NCBI RefSeq assembly: GCF_003646465.1
Contig: NZ_QZEX01000004.1
Span: 186,001 to 250,000 of the forward strand
Reading direction: 5' to 3'
Source of the DNA: Chachezhania antarctica
GTDB lineage: Bacteria; Pseudomonadota; Alphaproteobacteria; Rhodobacterales; Rhodobacteraceae
DNA length: 64,000 nt
The translations under genes and the position numbers were made by a program. The notes beneath the pieces are model-generated. The model did not search any database and was not told where the DNA came from. It was given only the letters and a program-made list of their open reading frames with translations. Shown piece by piece: positions 52,018-60,470 of the stretch (the stretch's first letter is position 1; each line of letters opens with the position of its first letter).

Positions 52018-52415
52018 CCGAAAACCCCCTTCGCGCGCCCGCGCTGGCCGTGTTCGCAAACGCCTACGCGCCCTATTCCAACTTCAAGGTCGGCGCCGCG
52101 ATCCGCACGGACGACGGCACCGTCTTCCAGGGCTGCAACGTGGAAAACATCGCCTATCCCGAAGGCACCTGCGCCGAGGCCGGGGCCATCGCCGCAATGG
52201 CCGCCAGCGGCGCGCGCAAGATCACGGAAGTGTACGTGGTGGCCGAAGCACCCCTGCCGGTGCCGCCCTGCGGTGGATGCCGCCAGAAGATCGCCGAGTT
52301 CGCGGGCAAGGACGTGGCCGTGACCATGGCCACCACGACGGGACAGGAACTGAAGATGACCGTGGCCGAACTCCTTCCCGGGGCGTTCGGCGCCGATCAC
52401 ATGGCAGATACCTGA
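52014..52415 (+). CDS. cdd: Cytidine deaminase
   Basis: A 133-residue zinc deaminase converting cytidine/deoxycytidine to uridine/deoxyuridine. Substrate motif AYAPYSNFKVGAAI and GCNVENIAYPEG are typical; the catalytic CAE is in GTCAEAGAIAAM and the other zinc cysteines are in PPCGGCRQKIAEF. Four-base overlap with the VOC/cupin gene and 3 bases before deoA show it is within the operon. Confidence 0.95.
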   Translation: MTENPLRAPALAVFANAYAPYSNFKVGAAIRTDDGTVFQGCNVENIAYPEGTCAEAGAIAAMAASGARKITEVYVVAEAPLPVPPCGGCRQKIAEFAGKDVAVTMATTTGQELKMTVAELLPGAFGADHMADT

Positions 52416-52418
52416 CCC

Positions 52419-53729
52419 ATGGACGCACGCTCGATCATCGCCTTCCTTCGCAAGGGGGAACAACCGCCCAAGGGCGCCATGGCCTGGATGGCCCGCAGCC
52501 TTGCCGACGGCACCGTCAGCGACGCGCAGGCCGGCGCCTTCGCGATGGCCGTGTGCCTGCAGCATCTGGATGCCGCGGCCCGGGCGGAACTGACCATCGC
52601 CATGCGCGACACGGGGCAGGTCCTGAAATGGGATCTCGACGGTCCGGTCGTCGACAAGCATTCGACCGGAGGCGTGGGGGATTGCGTGTCCTTCGTGCTG
52701 GCCCCGGCGCTTGCCGCCTGCGGTGCCTACGCGCCCCTGATCTCGGGCCGGGGGCTGGGCCATACGGGTGGGACGCTCGACAAGCTGGAGGCGATCCCGG
52801 GCGTCCGCACGCAGATCGCGCCGGACCGTTTGCAGCAGATCGTGGGGCAGGTGGGCTGCGCCATCGTCGGCGCGACCGGAGACATTGCCCCCGCCGACCG
52901 CCGCCTTTACGCGGTGCGCGACGTGACGGCGACGGTTGACAGCCTCGATCTGATCACGGCGTCGATCCTGTCGAAGAAGCTGGCCGCCGCACCGCAGGCG
53001 CTGATGCTTGACGTCAAGACCGGGGCCGGGGCGCTGATGAAATCCGAGGCGGACGCGAAGGCGCTGGCCATCGCGTTGGTCGAAACCGCAAACGCCGCCG
53101 GGTGCCCGTGCCGCGCGATCATCTCGGACATGAACCAGCCGCTTGCGCCCGTCATGGGCAACGCGCTGGAGATCGTCGCCGCGATGGAAGTCCTGACCGG
53201 CGAAGGCGCCGACAGCCCGCTGGCCACGATATCGGCCGTACTGGGCGGGTCGCTTCTGGCACAGGTCGGGCTGGCCGACACGGTTGAAGAGGGACAGGCG
53301 AAGATCGCCGCAACCTTGGCCGATGGCAGCGCGGCGGAACGGTTCGCCAAGATGGTCGCCGCAATGGGCGGGCCATCGGATTTCGCCGAAAGCTGGCGCC
53401 ACGGCCTGCCCGAAGCGGATCACATCCGCGAGGTCGAGGCGCCCGAAGCGGGCCATGTCACCGCCATCGATGGCGAGGCGCTGGGCTTTGCCGTCGTGGC
53501 CCTTGGCGGCGGTCGCCAGATCGAGACCGACCCGATCGACCCCGCCGTGGGCCTGACGGGCATCGTCCGGCTGGGCACGAAGGTCGACAAGGGCACGCCG
53601 CTGGCCACGATCCATGCCAGCCGCTCCGACGCCGCCGGCCGCGCCGAAGCTGCGGTGCGGGCAGCGTTCTCCATCGGGGCCAAGCCCCGGAAACTCCCGC
53701 CGCTGATCCACGCCACGGTCAACCCATGA
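52419..53729 (+). CDS. deoA: Thymidine phosphorylase
   Basis: A 436-residue pyrimidine-nucleoside phosphorylase, splitting thymidine/deoxyuridine into base and deoxyribose-1-phosphate. KHSTGGVGD phosphate site and the family signature SGRGLGHTGGTLDKLEAIPG are intact; DVKTGAGALMKS and the C-terminal domain follow. It shares an ATGA overlap with deoB. Confidence 0.96.
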   Translation: MDARSIIAFLRKGEQPPKGAMAWMARSLADGTVSDAQAGAFAMAVCLQHLDAAARAELTIAMRDTGQVLKWDLDGPVVDKHSTGGVGDCVSFVLAPALAACGAYAPLISGRGLGHTGGTLDKLEAIPGVRTQIAPDRLQQIVGQVGCAIVGATGDIAPADRRLYAVRDVTATVDSLDLITASILSKKLAAAPQALMLDVKTGAGALMKSEADAKALAIALVETANAAGCPCRAIISDMNQPLAPVMGNALEIVAAMEVLTGEGADSPLATISAVLGGSLLAQVGLADTVEEGQAKIAATLADGSAAERFAKMVAAMGGPSDFAESWRHGLPEADHIREVEAPEAGHVTAIDGEALGFAVVALGGGRQIETDPIDPAVGLTGIVRLGTKVDKGTPLATIHASRSDAAGRAEAAVRAAFSIGAKPRKLPPLIHATVNP

Positions 53730-54940
53730 CCCGGGCTTTCCTTGTGGTGATGGACTCCGTCGGTATCGGCGGGGCGCCCGATGCGGCGTCGTTCTTCAAC
53801 GGGGACGCCCCGGACACCGGGGCCAATACCGTGGGCCACATCGCCAAGGCCTGCGCCGACGGGCTGGCCGAAGACGGGCGCAGCGGTCTTTTGAAGGTGC
53901 CCACACTGGATGCGCTTGGCCTGGGCGCCGCGTTGCGGACGGCCTCGGGCATCGAGACGCCCGGTCTGACGGCCAGCCCCTCGGGCTTCTGGGCCGCGGC
54001 AACCGAACAGGGCGCGGGCAAGGACACGCCATCGGGCCACTGGGAACTGGCCGGATTGCCCGTCACGTGGGACTGGCACTATTTCCCCCACACCAAGCCC
54101 GCCTTCCCGCCGGACCTGAGTGCGGCGGTCGCGCAAGCCGCCGGGACAGACGGGATACTGGGCGATTGCCACGCCTCGGGAACCGAGATCATCGCACGAC
54201 TGGGCGCCGAGCACATGCGGACCGGCTGGCCCATCTGCTACACCTCAGCCGACAGCGTCTTCCAGATCGCCGCGCACGAGGAGAGCTTCGGGCTGGAGCG
54301 CCTGCTGGAACTTTGCCGGACGGTCGCGCCGATGCTCCACAAGATGAGGGTAGGCCGTGTAATCGCCCGGCCGTTCACAGGCTCGCCCGATACCGGCTTC
54401 ACGCGCACCGGAAACCGCCGAGACTACTCCCTGAAACCGCCCGGGCCGCTGTTGACCAATGTCGCGCACGAGGCCGGGCGGCGCGTCCATGGCATTGGAA
54501 AGATTGGCGACATCCTGGCTATGGAAGGCATCGATGAGGTCCGGAAGGGCCCGGACGCCGACCTGATGGGCCATCTGGGAGATCTGGTGGACGAGGCCGA
54601 AGACGGCAGCCTGACCTTCGCCAATTTCGTCGAGTTCGATTCGCTTTATGGCCACCGCCGCGACGTGTCAGGCTATGCAAGCGCGCTGGAATGGTTCGAT
54701 GCGGGGCTGGCGCCGATCCTGAAACGGCTGAAACCGGGGGACCTGATGATCCTGACGGCCGATCACGGCAACGACCCGACATGGGCCGGCACCGATCACA
54801 CACGCGAACGCGTGCCTGTCCTGTGTGCCGGGCTGGGGCGGGGCAATGCCGGGCAGATTGCCTTTGCCGATGTCGCGCAGAGCGTCGCCGAACATCTGAA
54901 CCTGCCCCTGATCGGACCGGGACGCAGCTTTTTGCCCTGA
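53726..54940 (+). CDS. deoB: Phosphopentomutase
   Basis: A 404-residue alkaline-phosphatase-superfamily mutase converting (deoxy)ribose-1-phosphate to the 5-phosphate. Metal-site motifs are VVMDSVGIGGAPDA at the N-terminus, GKDTPSGHWELAG with the phosphorylated Thr, and TADHGNDPTWAGTDHTRERV near the C-terminus. Start overlaps deoA by 4 bases. The product would enter central metabolism through an aldolase not in this window. Confidence 0.96.
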   Translation: MTRAFLVVMDSVGIGGAPDAASFFNGDAPDTGANTVGHIAKACADGLAEDGRSGLLKVPTLDALGLGAALRTASGIETPGLTASPSGFWAAATEQGAGKDTPSGHWELAGLPVTWDWHYFPHTKPAFPPDLSAAVAQAAGTDGILGDCHASGTEIIARLGAEHMRTGWPICYTSADSVFQIAAHEESFGLERLLELCRTVAPMLHKMRVGRVIARPFTGSPDTGFTRTGNRRDYSLKPPGPLLTNVAHEAGRRVHGIGKIGDILAMEGIDEVRKGPDADLMGHLGDLVDEAEDGSLTFANFVEFDSLYGHRRDVSGYASALEWFDAGLAPILKRLKPGDLMILTADHGNDPTWAGTDHTRERVPVLCAGLGRGNAGQIAFADVAQSVAEHLNLPLIGPGRSFLP

Positions 54941-55016
54941 ATCCGGCCCGTCGCGCCTTGCAGGATCGTGCCGGGTAACAGAATACTGACCGTCAATCGT
55001 AAACCGGAGCTGCCCC

Positions 55017-55649
55017 ATGTCCGAAATGGTGACTGTCGTCGATCATCCCCTTGTCCAGCACAAGCTTTCGCTGATGCGCGACAAGCATACGCCGACGTCG
55101 GAATTCCGGCGGCTCTTGCGGGAGATCACGCTGCTGATGGCCTACGAGATCACGCGCGAACTGCCGATGACCTCGACCCTGGTCGAGACACCGATGATGG
55201 ACATGGACGCGCCGACACTGGCGGGCAAGAAGCTGGCGCTGGTGTCGATCCTGCGGGCCGGGAACGGGATGCTGGACGGCGTGCTGGAACTGGTGCCGTC
55301 GGCGCGCGTCGGGTTCGTTGGCCTGTATCGTGACGAAGAAACGCTGCAACCGGTCGAATACTACTTCAAGGTTCCGGACGAACTGGAAGACCGGCTGGTC
55401 ATCGTCGTCGATCCGATGCTGGCCACGGGCAATTCATCGGCTGCCGCCATCGACAAGCTGAAGGAAGCCGGGGCCACCGATCTGCGGTTCCTGTGCCTGC
55501 TGGCCGCCCCCGAAGGCATCGCGCGGATGCAGGAGGCGCATCCCGACGTCCGGATCGTGACCGCATCCGTGGATCGTGGACTGAACGAGGCGGGCTATAT
55601 CCTGCCCGGTCTGGGCGATGCCGGCGACCGGATGTTCGGGACGAAATAG
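55017..55649 (+). CDS. upp: Uracil phosphoribosyltransferase
   Basis: A 210-residue enzyme making UMP from uracil and [22 protein letters not shown] at the N-terminus, [10 protein letters not shown], the PRPP loop [14 protein letters not shown] and the uracil site ending [17 protein letters not shown] are all present. It follows deoB by 76 bases and recovers the base released upstream in the operon. Confidence 0.97.
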   Translation: MSEMVTVVDHPLVQHKLSLMRDKHTPTSEFRRLLREITLLMAYEITRELPMTSTLVETPMMDMDAPTLAGKKLALVSILRAGNGMLDGVLELVPSARVGFVGLYRDEETLQPVEYYFKVPDELEDRLVIVVDPMLATGNSSAAAIDKLKEAGATDLRFLCLLAAPEGIARMQEAHPDVRIVTASVDRGLNEAGYILPGLGDAGDRMFGTK

Positions 55650-55744
55650 GCACGTCCGCCGCAGGAAACGGGGCCGAGAGGCCGGATTTCTTTACGTGCG
55701 CCGGGCCATCGGGCAGGATGGGGCCGGAATTTGCGGGGTACGGG

Positions 55745-56650
55745 ATGCGTTTGGCAAGATCTTTCGTCGCCGGTCTGGGTCTGGCAATGGCCGGGGTGAT
55801 AGCCTTGGCGCCCGAGCTGCCGGCGCAGGTCCTGCGCGACGCGCCGACCCCGGCCGAGTACCCTCCGGCCTCCTATCGTGGAACCCAGTATGTCGACAGC
55901 AAGGGCTGCGTCTTCATCCGTGCCGGGATGTCGGACTACGTGACGTGGGTTCCAAGGGTCACGCGGGAGCGCAGGCAGCTTTGCGGCTACCAGCCGACCC
56001 GTGTCGCGGGCGCCACCGCGACGCCGCCGCCACGCCCACGCGGCCGCCAGATCGTGATTTCGCCCACCGCGGTTCCGCCCTCGACGCCGCCCGCGCCCGT
56101 CCCAGCGCCGGTTGCCGCGCCTGTGCCGCGCACCGTGGCACCTGTTGCAGCCGTCCCATCCCGGACACCCGCGCCTGCCGCCCCGATGCGCCCATTGACC
56201 CTTTCCGGAACGCAAGGCGGGGACGTGGTACGGGACAGGTCGTCGTTTCCACCCAACACCCGCGTGTTGCCCCTGCATGTCTGGCAGGAGCGACAGAAAT
56301 CGGTCAACGTGCCGGTGCCCCGGGGCTATGAACGTGTCTGGACCGATGACCGCCTGAACCCGCGCCGGGCCGAGAAATCCCTTGCGACCGCGCGGATCCA
56401 GCCCGTGACCGCGCCGCCAAGAGGGTACGAGGCGACATGGGACGACGACCGTCTGAACCGGTACCGCGGCGGACGGTCCGACGCGCAGAACGCGGCCACC
56501 GATCAGGTCTGGACGGATACGGTTCCGCGCAAGCTCGTGACGCCGACGCAAACGCCGCCCGTTGTCAGGGTGGAGGCGGAACCACCCGGCGTCCGGACGC
56601 CCCGCGACGACGCCGGACAGCCTTTCCCCGAGATCAACGCCCGCCGTTGA
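55745..56650 (+). CDS. Exported proline-rich protein with GYExxWxDDRLN repeats, unknown function
   Basis: A 301-residue protein with a signal peptide (1-28, near LPAQV). A short conserved-looking domain follows (YVDSKGCVFIRAGMSDYVTW, then VPRVTRERRQLCG, with two cysteines at 55 and 80). A Pro/Ala-rich linker (90-150) leads to two repeats: RGYERVWTDDRLNPRRA (about 193-209) and RGYEATWDDDRLNRYRG (about 226-242), with a degenerate third at VWTDTVPRKL. The cysteine segment is familiar from Rhodobacteraceae SPOR-type envelope proteins, but no SPOR domain is visible here. Start ATG 55745 is the only one giving a signal peptide. Confidence 0.75.
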   Translation: MRLARSFVAGLGLAMAGVIALAPELPAQVLRDAPTPAEYPPASYRGTQYVDSKGCVFIRAGMSDYVTWVPRVTRERRQLCGYQPTRVAGATATPPPRPRGRQIVISPTAVPPSTPPAPVPAPVAAPVPRTVAPVAAVPSRTPAPAAPMRPLTLSGTQGGDVVRDRSSFPPNTRVLPLHVWQERQKSVNVPVPRGYERVWTDDRLNPRRAEKSLATARIQPVTAPPRGYEATWDDDRLNRYRGGRSDAQNAATDQVWTDTVPRKLVTPTQTPPVVRVEAEPPGVRTPRDDAGQPFPEINARR

Positions 56651-56671
56651 GGCGTCCCGCGGTGCGGGGCG

Positions 56672-57691
56672 TCACGACACCGGGCAATGAGTCTGAAGCT
56701 GCACCCAATCCTGATCGGCAATCACTGCGCTGCCGTTATCGGTCCGGGGCAGGTTCGGTGCCTGATCGGGCGCGGCGGCGGCGATGAAGGGCGCGGTCGG
56801 CACATCTGCATCGGCGAAGGCCGCGGCCAATAGCTCCGGGTCGGGATTGGCCGAGGGCGATTTCAGCAGACGTTCGGCATGGCGCGCCAGCGCGCGGGCC
56901 GGCACCGTACCGCGTGTGACCAGCGTGAACGAGGCATAGGGCCCGGCCTGCCGCAGCAGACGGTCCAGCGGGTCGGTCTGGGCGGCCAGAACACGCTCCT
57001 GCAGGACATAGCCCGCGGCCACGGCGGGATCCTCGCTGGGGGCGGTCAGGCGGCTGTCGAGCGCCACGAGCCCGCCGGGCAGGTGCATGCTGGGCCGTGG
57101 CAGGTCCGTCAGGACCACGAGCTGAGGGGTGGAGGTACGCTGGGCAAGCTGGTTGAGCGCGCGAATTGTGCGCTGCAGGGGGCTGCCCTTCGGCTTGGCC
57201 GAGGCGCAGACCGGCCCCGACAGCCGGGTGACCTGGCCCAGCAACGCCTCGCCGATTTCGACGCGGGTAACGGGCGGTACGACTTCAAGCGCATAGCGCC
57301 GCAGCGCGCCGGGTGCCCAGAACAGAAGCAGCGAGACGATCAGCAGCGTCGTGCCACCGGCGATCAGTACCCGCACGCGCCCCTGCCGCGGGCGGGTGCG
57401 GCGAATGGAGTTGCGGATGCGCTCCAGCGCCTCGATCATCTGGACCTCGCCGCCGTCGAGTTCGAGCGTTTCGCCCGGATCTCCGTCCGGGCCGAAAAGC
57501 GCGGGCAGGGTGCCGGGATTGCGCCGTTCGATCGCGGCCAGCGACCAGTGCGACAGGACCCGGTCGCGCATGTCGGTGATGGTGAGCGTGGCATCGCCCA
57601 GCGACACCACGACCTCGCGCCGCTGCGATGAGGCATCGGGACGCCAGAGGCCGCTGGCCTCGAGCCGGTCGTAACGCTTCAGCGCCGTCAT
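56672..57691 (-). CDS. Membrane protein with a degenerate M48-like domain
   Basis: A 339-residue protein. Residues 25-95 form a beta-rich cytoplasmic domain (REVVVSLGDATLTITDMRDR), one membrane helix spans about 108-127, and the C-terminal part resembles M48 peptidases: QLVVLTDLPRPSMHLPGGLV aligns with their conserved LPGG strand, but the zinc motif HExxH is replaced by QERVL (231-235). It is thus probably not a peptidase. Convergent with the proline-rich gene. Confidence 0.72.
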   Translation of the reverse strand: MTALKRYDRLEASGLWRPDASSQRREVVVSLGDATLTITDMRDRVLSHWSLAAIERRNPGTLPALFGPDGDPGETLELDGGEVQMIEALERIRNSIRRTRPRQGRVRVLIAGGTTLLIVSLLLFWAPGALRRYALEVVPPVTRVEIGEALLGQVTRLSGPVCASAKPKGSPLQRTIRALNQLAQRTSTPQLVVLTDLPRPSMHLPGGLVALDSRLTAPSEDPAVAAGYVLQERVLAAQTDPLDRLLRQAGPYASFTLVTRGTVPARALARHAERLLKSPSANPDPELLAAAFADADVPTAPFIAAAAPDQAPNLPRTDNGSAVIADQDWVQLQTHCPVS

Positions 57692-57775
57692 GGGGTGGTG
57701 CTGCTCTCTTGAGTTTTCTTTCTAGTTAGCAGGGGAAGCGGGGGGCGGCAAATCCCCAGCGTGCGGGAATGCGTT

Positions 57776-57883
57776 CCGCGCCTGCGGATCGTCCGCGCCC
57801 GGGCCGGCCCGCCCACCCACCCGCGCCGGATCCTTTCAGGATCCGACGCACCGGCACCGGGCACGGACGATCCGCAGGCGCGG
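57776..57883. repeat. Intergenic cruciform repeat, family C, copy 2
   Basis: 27-bp outer arms, 57776-57802 and 57857-57883, complementary at 26 of 27 positions (arm begins CCGCGCCTGCGG). Inside are GGGCCGGCCCGCCCA and a perfect 7-bp hairpin CGGATCC (57827-57833) / GGATCCG (57839-57845). It ends 7 bases from the stop of the minus-strand acyl-CoA synthetase. The inner part matches the copy at 39919; the outer arms do not. Confidence 0.8.
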
Positions 57884-57890
57884 ACGGCGG

Positions 57891-59516
57891 TCAGAGCTTT
57901 GCCGCGGTTTTCCTGAGCTCGAACTTCTGGATCTTGCCGGTGGATGTCTTGGGAAGCTCCTGGAAGACCACGGCTTTGGGGGTCTTGAACCCGGCCAGCG
58001 TCGTCCGCGCGAAGGCGATGAGCGCGGCTTCGTCGGTTTCCGCTCCGGCTTTCAGTTCGACGAAGGCGCAGGGCACCTCGCCCCATCTGTCGTCTGGCTT
58101 GGCAACCACCGCGGCGAGCAGCACGTCGGGGTGGTTCATCAGCACGCCCTCGATCTCGACCGAAGAGATGTTCTCGCCCCCCGAGATGATGATGTCCTTG
58201 GCGCGGTCGGCGATCTGGATGTAGCCGTCGGGATGCTGGACGGCGATGTCGCCGGAATGGAAGTACCCACCGGCGAAGGCTTCGGCCGTGGCGTCGGGGT
58301 TCTTCAGGTAGCCCTTCATCACCGCGTTGCCGCGGATCATGATTTCGCCCTGCACGCGGCCGTCCATCGGTGTCTGGGTCAGTTCGGCGTCCGTGACGGT
58401 GACATGTTCGAACTGGGGCATGGCCACGCCCTGGCGCGACTTGATCTTCGCCCGGTCGTCGCCTTCCAGATGCGCCCATTGATGGCCCCACATGCATTCG
58501 GTCGCGGGCCCGTAGGTTTCGGTCAGCCCGTAGACCTGGGTGATGTGAAAGCCCATCGGTTCGATCTTGGCCAGCGTCGCGGGCGCGGGCGGTGCACCGG
58601 CAGTGAAGACCTCGACCACGTGGTCGAAGGCGCGGCGTTCCTCTTCCGGCGCGTTGACCAGCATGTTCAGCACGATGGGCGCGCCGCCGAAATGGGTCAC
58701 GCCCTCGTCCGCGATGGCGTCGAAGATCGCGGGTGCGGTGATGTCGCGGCAGCAGACCAGCGTGCCGCCGACCATGGGCATCAGCCATGTGTGGCACCAG
58801 CCGTTGCAGTGGAACAGCGGCACGATGGTCAGGTAGGTGGGCCTGAGCTGCATCCGCCACGAGATCACCTGGCCCATCGCGTTCAGATACGCGCCGCGGT
58901 GGTGGTAGACGACCCCCTTGGGCCGCCCCGTCGTGCCCGAGGTATAGTTGAGCGCGATCGATTCCCATTCGTCTTCCGGCAGGATCCAGTCGAAATCATG
59001 CGCGGCATTGCCGATCACGGTTTCGTACTCCGGATAACGCCCGCTGGCGGGGAAACCGGCCTGCATGTCCGCCACTTCGATGATCAGCGGCGCGTCGCCT
59101 TCCATCGCGTCGATGGCGGCCTCGGCCAGGGTCAGGAACTGGCTGTCGACCAGCAGGACCTTCGCGCCGCCATGGTCGAGGATATAGGCCACGGTCCCCA
59201 CATCGAGCCGCGTGTTGATCGTGTTCAGCACCGCGCCGGCCGCCGGGACGGCGAAATGCGCCTCTGCCTGGGCGGGGATGTTGGGCAGGATCGTGGCCAC
59301 GACATCGCCCGGCGTCACCCCCATCGCGGCGAGGGCCGAGGCGGCGCGGGTGCAGCGGTCATAGTATTCGGCATAGGTCTTGCGGTGTTTGCCGTAGACG
59401 ACGGCGGTTTCCCCGGCAAAGACATGCGCCGCGCGCTGCAGTGCCGAAAGCGGTGTCAGCGGCACGTAGTTCGCCTTGTTGCGCTCCAGTCCGGTTTCGT
59501 CGGCCAACCACCCCAT
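57891..59516 (-). CDS. Acyl-CoA synthetase, AMP-forming
   Basis: A 541-residue adenylate-forming ligase. NYTSGTTGRPKGVVYHHRG, YGLTETYGPATECMW, YFHSGDIAVQHPDGYIQIAD and the C-terminal LPKTSTGKIQKFELRK are present. N-terminus NYVPLTPLSALQRAAHVFAG resembles plant and bacterial acyl-activating enzymes acting on medium-chain or aromatic acids. Some homologues are annotated as methylmercaptopropionyl-CoA ligase; I cannot support that substrate here. GAGGAGAGG precedes the start. Confidence 0.9.
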   Translation of the reverse strand: MGWLADETGLERNKANYVPLTPLSALQRAAHVFAGETAVVYGKHRKTYAEYYDRCTRAASALAAMGVTPGDVVATILPNIPAQAEAHFAVPAAGAVLNTINTRLDVGTVAYILDHGGAKVLLVDSQFLTLAEAAIDAMEGDAPLIIEVADMQAGFPASGRYPEYETVIGNAAHDFDWILPEDEWESIALNYTSGTTGRPKGVVYHHRGAYLNAMGQVISWRMQLRPTYLTIVPLFHCNGWCHTWLMPMVGGTLVCCRDITAPAIFDAIADEGVTHFGGAPIVLNMLVNAPEEERRAFDHVVEVFTAGAPPAPATLAKIEPMGFHITQVYGLTETYGPATECMWGHQWAHLEGDDRAKIKSRQGVAMPQFEHVTVTDAELTQTPMDGRVQGEIMIRGNAVMKGYLKNPDATAEAFAGGYFHSGDIAVQHPDGYIQIADRAKDIIISGGENISSVEIEGVLMNHPDVLLAAVVAKPDDRWGEVPCAFVELKAGAETDEAALIAFARTTLAGFKTPKAVVFQELPKTSTGKIQKFELRKTAAKL

Positions 59517-59634
59517 CGGGACCTCTCCTCATGACTTGGACGTGAAATACCGGCGCAACTATGCGACGGGGGCAGGGCAATGAAAAGCGGCTCTCGTCTG
59601 GTGGCGGGCAGGGCGCACGGCTAGTGTCCCGGTC

Positions 59635-60282
59635 ATGATCATCTCTCCCGGTCGCGGCTACGTCTTCGTCCATATTCCGAAAACCGGCGGCACGTCGCTT
59701 GCGCTGGCGCTGGAAAGCCGCGCCATGAAGGACGACATCCTGATCGGCGACACACCCAAGGCGAAGCGTCGGAAGGGGCGGCTGAAGGGAGTGCAGACGT
59801 CCGGGCGGCTGTGGAAGCATTCCACGCTGGCGGATATCGACGGGCTGCTGGCAGAGGGGGAGCTGGAGCAACTGTTCGCGTTCACGCTGGTGCGTAACCC
59901 TTGGGACCGGGTGGTGAGCTACTATCACTGGCTGCGGGTTCAGAGCTTCGATCATGCTGCCGTGGCTCTCGCCAAGGAGCTCACATTCGAGGACTTCGTC
60001 TGCCACCCGGCTACGCTCGCATCGCTCCGGCACACGCCCGCGGCCCGCTATATGACGCGCGCGGACGGGACGGAGCAATGCACGGCCTGCATCCGGATCG
60101 AACATCTCGAGGAAGACGCCGCCCCGCTCTGGGCGCATCTCGGGTTCCGGCTGGGCCTGCCGCGCGAAAACGCGTCTGACCGCGCGCCGGATTTCCGGCA
60201 ATATCATTCGGATCGGTCGGCGGCGGCTGTCTCCGAGGCCTGCGCGGTCGATATCGCCCGGTTCGGCTACGGCTTCGGGTGA
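59635..60282 (+). CDS. Sulfotransferase family 2 protein
   Basis: A 215-residue PAPS-dependent sulfotransferase-like protein. The 5'-phosphosulfate loop is FVHIPKTGGTSLA (11-23) and the 3'-phosphate motif is TLVRNPWDRVVSYYHWLR. These resemble carbohydrate sulfotransferases that modify extracellular polysaccharides. The acceptor is unknown. Divergent from the acyl-CoA synthetase; a dense cluster of palindromic repeats starts right after its stop. Confidence 0.88.
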   Translation: MIISPGRGYVFVHIPKTGGTSLALALESRAMKDDILIGDTPKAKRRKGRLKGVQTSGRLWKHSTLADIDGLLAEGELEQLFAFTLVRNPWDRVVSYYHWLRVQSFDHAAVALAKELTFEDFVCHPATLASLRHTPAARYMTRADGTEQCTACIRIEHLEEDAAPLWAHLGFRLGLPRENASDRAPDFRQYHSDRSAAAVSEACAVDIARFGYGFG

Positions 60283-60283
60283 T

Positions 60284-60310
60284 GGTGCGTGGAAACCACG
60301 CACCCTACGG
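60284..60310. repeat. Palindromic repeat P, copy 1
   Basis: Perfect stem GGTGCGTGG (60284-60292) / CCACGCACC (60296-60304), AAA loop, then CTACGG. It begins one base after the sulfotransferase stop. An inverted copy is at 60471-60495. Confidence 0.7.
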
Positions 60311-60332
60311 CAGTATGTGCGAAACGCCCTGA

Positions 60333-60395
60333 TTTCTTGGTCTCCAAATACCTCGGGGGAGGCCGCCCCGCAGGGCCGGGCGGGGGCAGCGCCCC
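60333..60395. repeat. Intergenic hairpin repeat, family B, copy 2
   Basis: TTTCTTGGTCTCCAAATACC then CTCGGGGGAGG, and a 3' stem GGGGC (60383-60387) / GCCCC (60391-60395). It aligns with the copy at 46275. A further stem GGGCGGGG (60432-60439) / CCCCGCCC (60444-60451) follows. Confidence 0.75.
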
Positions 60396-60470
60396 ATGAT
60401 CCGGCCAACACGTTCCCTCCGGACGCAAGAAGGGCGGGGAAACCCCCGCCCAACCCGATAGTCTCAAACG

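Noticed and set aside
57891-59516. Assignment as DMSP-pathway methylmercaptopropionyl-CoA ligase (DmdB)
   Set aside because: Only general acyl-CoA synthetase motifs are visible, the N-terminus differs from the DmdB I know, and no dmd genes are nearby.
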